Below, piece by piece: positions 17,066 through 19,330 of a stretch of 19,330 bases of DNA. Positions within the stretch are counted from its first letter, which is position 1; each line of letters opens with the position of its first letter. Where the stretch lies: positions 1-19,330 of the forward strand of contig DAIOHK010000042.1 of NCBI GenBank assembly GCA_036744795.1, read 5' to 3'. The notes beneath the pieces were generated by a model. The model saw nothing but the letters and a program-made list of their open reading frames with translations. It was not told the origin of the DNA and ran no database searches. The position numbers were made by a program, and so were the translations under genes. Source of the DNA: UBA5486 sp036744795. GTDB lineage: Bacteria; Bacillota; UBA4882; UBA10575.

Positions 17066-17098
17066 CAAAAAAGGGAACACCGATTGGTGTCCCCTTTT
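17066..17098 (-). terminator. Intrinsic terminator after tsf
   Basis: On the minus strand a 13-base-pair stem (17086-17098 with 17069-17081, one G-U pair) encloses a four-base loop and is followed by a run of U residues (17072-17067). The tsf TAA stop is inside the stem. This is a textbook rho-independent terminator and separates rpsB-tsf from pyrH. Confidence 0.9.
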
Positions 17099-18050
17099 AT
17101 TTGATCTGGGACATTATCTCAGAAGCAAAATCCTCTTCTTTCTTTTCAATCCCTTCCCCTTTTTCAAAACGGGCAAAACGAACAATATTAATTTTTGCTC
17201 CTAGTTTCTTACCGGTTTCTGAAACCAATTTAGTAACTGATAAGCTATCATCTTTAATAAAGGGCTGTTCCTCAAGGCAGATCTCCTTGTATAACTTTCC
17301 TAAGCGTCCTAATGTAATCTTTTCTGCAATTGCCTCGGGTTTTCCCTCATTAATAGCCTGTGCTTTGTAAATATTCTTTTCTTTTTCGATAACCTCTTCT
17401 GGAACATCACTTTTTCGCAAGTAATCTGGTCTGGCAGCAGCAACTTGCATTGCTAAATCCTTTGCTAAGGTCTGAACCTCTTCGGAATTACTTAAGTCCG
17501 AACGATCAAATGCTATTTCAATTAAGACACCGATCTTACCACCTAGATGAATGTACTCTTGAACCAGGCCATTCTCTTTAACCTCAAAACGAGCAAACCT
17601 ACGTATAGTAATCTTTTCGCCGGTTGAAGCTACCATTTGAGTAAGATAATCTTCTACCTTCTGTTGGTTCTTCATTGTCTGTTCCATTAGATACGGAGCC
17701 TGTGCCCCTTCTTGTTCAGAAGAAAGCGACTGGGGAGCTTTGTCAACTATATGTTCAGCTAATTCCAGAACAAAATTCTTGAATTGATCAGTTTTAGCAA
17801 CAAAATCAGTCTCACAATTCACCTCAACAAGCGAACCGCATTTTTGATCAGCAGTAATAAATGACCCCACTAACCCTTCGGCAGCCACCCTGCTAACCTT
17901 TTTAGCTGCAGAAGCCAAACCTTTCTCTCTTAATAATTCTATAGATTTTTCCAGATCACCATTAGTTTTCGAAAGAGCCTTTTTGCAGTCCATTATACCT
18001 GCCCCTGTTTTTTCCCGTAGCTCTTTTACCATGGAAGCAGAAATCTCCAT
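17097..18050 (-). CDS. tsf: Elongation factor Ts
   Basis: EF-Ts exchanges GDP for GTP on EF-Tu. The 317-residue protein has the N-terminal UBA-like domain with VKELREKTGAGIMDCKKAL (9-27), the core with EVNCETDFVAKTDQF near 73-87, two dimerisation-type subdomains, and the C-terminal module. This is the long EF-Ts form (B. subtilis about 293). The ATG has AGGAGG about seven bases upstream. A 247-base leader separates it from rpsB, and its stop lies within a terminator stem. Confidence 0.97.
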   Translation of the reverse strand: MEISASMVKELREKTGAGIMDCKKALSKTNGDLEKSIELLREKGLASAAKKVSRVAAEGLVGSFITADQKCGSLVEVNCETDFVAKTDQFKNFVLELAEHIVDKAPQSLSSEQEGAQAPYLMEQTMKNQQKVEDYLTQMVASTGEKITIRRFARFEVKENGLVQEYIHLGGKIGVLIEIAFDRSDLSNSEEVQTLAKDLAMQVAAARPDYLRKSDVPEEVIEKEKNIYKAQAINEGKPEAIAEKITLGRLGKLYKEICLEEQPFIKDDSLSVTKLVSETGKKLGAKINIVRFARFEKGEGIEKKEEDFASEIMSQIK

Positions 18051-18101
18051 TATTACTCCTCCTTTTCCTTAGATTCTACTTAGAAAATGCCTCTGTCGCT
18101 T

Positions 18102-18216
18102 GTCGACTCACCTGGTCTTTGAATTTTCATCACTTCGTTGTGCTAGTGGTAGACCAGCGTGAACGACTACTTAAGATCAAAGTCGTGGTGTATCACTATT
18201 ATTTCCACGAAATAAT
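18102..18216 (-). promoter_or_regulatory. Structured tsf leader with competing hairpins
   Basis: The tsf 5' region contains a long imperfect hairpin: GTCG-TCAC-CTGGTCT at 18102-18118 pairs with AGACCAG-GTGA-CGAC at 18151-18167, with an inner ATCACT/AGTGGT stem (18129-18134 with 18145-18150). CGAC bases of the same arm can instead pair in ACGACT (18163-18168) with AGTCGT (18181-18186). TCGTGG (18183-18188) can pair with CCACGA (18205-18210), and an eight-base perfect stem with a three-base loop lies at 18198-18216. The overlap makes these stems mutually exclusive. No match to a named leader family is recognised; regulation is an inference. Confidence 0.4.
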
Positions 18217-18234
18217 TTACAACAAGTTTTCCAC

Positions 18235-18296
18235 AAAAAAACCTGAAAAAAAGGGGGAGGGAAAGGGCTTTTAAAACCCTGCCGCTCACCCCTTTT
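18235..18296 (-). terminator. Terminator or attenuator between rpsB and tsf
   Basis: Directly after the rpsB stop an eight-base stem AAAAGGGG/CCCCTTTT (18296-18289 with 18256-18249, transcript order) encloses a GGG-rich inner hairpin (18280-18264) and runs into a U-tract, with a second run of seven U at 18241-18235. The loop is long and the outer stem is modest, so it probably ends only part of the transcripts, leaving tsf less expressed than rpsB or controlled separately. Confidence 0.5.
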
Positions 18297-18297
18297 A

Positions 18298-19104
18298 TCA
18301 CTCATCTACATTGGAATCGAGTTCTTCAACTTCCGGGGATTCTTCTTCAAATAACTCCGTTTTCTCCCCGGTATCCGTTTCATCATTCTCTTCGGTACCG
18401 GATTCCACGTCAGTTAATTGTTCACCCTGACGGCCTTCGATAACAGCGTCAGCCATCTTTGATGCCAATAAGCGTACAGCTCTGATCGCATCATCATTCC
18501 CTGGAATTACATAGTCCACTTCATCGGGGTCACAGTTAGTATCCACAATAGCCACAATTGGAATATTAAGCTTTCTAGCTTCTGCAATTGCAATCCGTTC
18601 TTTTCTTGGATCAACAATAAATATGGCATCAGGTAAGCGGTTCATCTCTTTAACCCCGCTTAAGAATTTCTCTAGTCTTTCCCGTTCTTTTTCCAACTGG
18701 AGAACTTCCTTTTTTGGGAGAACAGTATATGAACCATCTTCAGCCATTTGTTCTATTTTTTTCAACTGCTCAACTCGCGAACGAATCGTTCTAAAATTAG
18801 TTAACATTCCACCCAGCCATCGTTGGGAAACGTAAAACATACCACAACGTATAGCTTCTTCCTTAATGGAATCCTGAGCTTGTTTTTTTGTTCCGACAAA
18901 AAGTACTGTACCACCATCGGCTGCCAATTCTCTGATAAAATAGTAAGCCTCTTCTACCTTTTTAACAGTTTTTTGCAGATCGATAATGTAAATACCATTA
19001 CGTTCAGTAAAAATATAAGGAGCCATCTTAGGATTCCAGCGTCTAGTCTGGTGACCGAAATGAACACCTGCTTCCAACAATTGTTTCATAGAGACAATTG
19101 CCAC
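18298..19104 (-). CDS. rpsB: 30S ribosomal protein S2 with acidic C-terminal tail
   Basis: S2 is a late-assembling protein of the small ribosomal subunit. The 268-residue protein has the family N-terminus (MKQLLEAGVHFGHQTRRWNP at 6-25), a coiled-coil region about 110-150, and the signature region PDAIFIVDPRKERIAI near 158-173 followed by IPIVAIVDTNCDP. About residues 229-268 form an added tail that is highly acidic (18 Asp or Glu in 40 residues, one Lys). B. subtilis S2 is near 246 residues, so the tail is an extension. The start is GTG, with AAGGAGGTGA about six bases upstream, almost perfectly complementary to the 16S rRNA end. It is the first gene after a good promoter and a structured leader. 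Confidence 0.97.
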   Translation of the reverse strand: MAIVSMKQLLEAGVHFGHQTRRWNPKMAPYIFTERNGIYIIDLQKTVKKVEEAYYFIRELAADGGTVLFVGTKKQAQDSIKEEAIRCGMFYVSQRWLGGMLTNFRTIRSRVEQLKKIEQMAEDGSYTVLPKKEVLQLEKERERLEKFLSGVKEMNRLPDAIFIVDPRKERIAIAEARKLNIPIVAIVDTNCDPDEVDYVIPGNDDAIRAVRLLASKMADAVIEGRQGEQLTDVESGTEENDETDTGEKTELFEEESPEVEELDSNVDE

Positions 19105-19110
19105 GTCTGG

Positions 19111-19120
19111 TCACCTCCTT
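19111..19120 (-). promoter_or_regulatory. Near-ideal Shine-Dalgarno of rpsB
   Basis: AAGGAGGTGA on the minus strand matches the anti-Shine-Dalgarno over ten bases and lies six bases before the GTG start. It supports the GTG at 19104 and is separate from the upstream hairpin. Confidence 0.85.
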
Positions 19121-19138
19121 CCCTCTTGGTTTTTCCTC

Positions 19139-19200
19139 CGCTTTTCTCATCCCCTTACCAAAACCCATAAAGGGCACCCTTGGTAATGAGTCCAAAAGCG
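19139..19200 (-). promoter_or_regulatory. Hairpin leader of rpsB, candidate S2 autoregulatory element
   Basis: The 5' leader forms a long stem with internal loops: CGCTTTT/AAAAGCG (19139-19145 with 19194-19200), CTCAT/ATGAG (19146-19150 with 19186-19190), TACCAA/TTGGTA (19156-19161 with 19180-19185), and a small CCC/GGG apical hairpin (19164-19166 with 19172-19174). It starts about 16 bases after the predicted transcription start and ends about 18 bases before the Shine-Dalgarno. S2 is known to repress its own mRNA in gammaproteobacteria through a leader; that this structure does so is an inference, and I recognise no named family. Confidence 0.55.
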
Positions 19201-19222
19201 TGTGTAATAAACACCAAATAAA

Positions 19223-19251
19223 AGTATACCATGGTCCTTGTATCCTGGCAA
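19223..19251 (-). promoter_or_regulatory. Sigma-A-type promoter of rpsB
   Basis: TTGCCA (19246-19251) and TATACT (19223-19228) on the minus strand are separated by exactly 17 bases. Five of six bases match the -35 consensus and five of six the -10. Transcription should begin near 19216, giving a leader of about 110 bases. This is the only strong promoter seen in the window and probably serves rpsB and part of tsf. Confidence 0.8.
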
Positions 19252-19330
19252 GAGAATCTTTTCGACGAATTGATGATCTAAAGTGCAAGTTTAATTGCCT
19301 TACATTTACTGTCAATCCCTATGTTTTAAG

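Noticed and set aside
17002..17370. Plus-strand open frame opposite tsf and the terminator
   Set aside because: It is antisense to tsf, low in complexity, and has no ribosome site. Other plus-strand frames in the window (for example 5695-6051 and 15788-16129) are likewise shadows of conserved genes.
19287..19315. A perfect TTGACA upstream of the rpsB promoter
   Set aside because: No acceptable -10 lies 16-18 bases downstream (AAACTT at 17). The TTGCCA/TATACT pair is much better.
19043..19315. Minus-strand reading frame across the rpsB promoter and leader
   Set aside because: It runs through the promoter, hairpin and start of rpsB in another frame, has no ribosome site and resembles no protein family.

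Overview
The window comes from a Gram-positive-type bacterium of the phylum Bacillota, probably a clostridial or other anaerobic lineage with moderate to low GC. The main evidence is a full-length PolC replicative polymerase and the order rpsB-tsf-pyrH-frr-uppS-cdsA-dxr-rseP-ispG-proS-polC, which is a Bacillota hallmark. Strong GGAGG Shine-Dalgarno sequences and several TTG starts fit this. I cannot name a genus. All 17 genes lie on the minus strand, so transcription runs from the right edge of the window to the left.

Right end (about 19330 to 17066): a good sigma-A-type promoter (TTGCCA, 17-base spacer, TATACT) drives rpsB. The 5' leader folds into a long hairpin just before a near-perfect Shine-Dalgarno. 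A terminator-like structure follows rpsB, then a tsf leader containing several competing hairpins, then tsf. A strong intrinsic terminator overlaps the tsf stop codon.

Middle (about 17011 to 9184): pyrH, frr, uppS and cdsA are tightly packed and mostly overlapping. An AI-2E-family permease, dxr, rseP, a four-module Cys4 (zinc-ribbon-like) protein and ispG follow. These genes join UTP supply and ribosome recycling to the MEP isoprenoid pathway (Dxr, IspG), the undecaprenyl carrier (UppS), CDP-diacylglycerol synthesis (CdsA) and intramembrane proteolysis (RseP).

Left end (about 9020 to 56): proS, a small family 2 glycosyltransferase, polC, lspA, lgt and an RluA-family pseudouridine synthase. 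lspA and lgt, which act on the same lipoproteins, are adjacent.

No tRNA, rRNA, CRISPR array, insertion sequence or prophage gene is visible. This is mostly core genome. The least ordinary parts are the Cys4 protein translationally coupled to ispG, the RNA structures around rpsB and tsf, the acidic tail on S2, the glycosyltransferase between proS and polC, and a two-residue insertion in the C-terminal RseP active-site motif. The longest gene-free stretches are about 247 bases (rpsB-tsf), 226 bases (upstream of rpsB) and 163 bases (ispG-proS).
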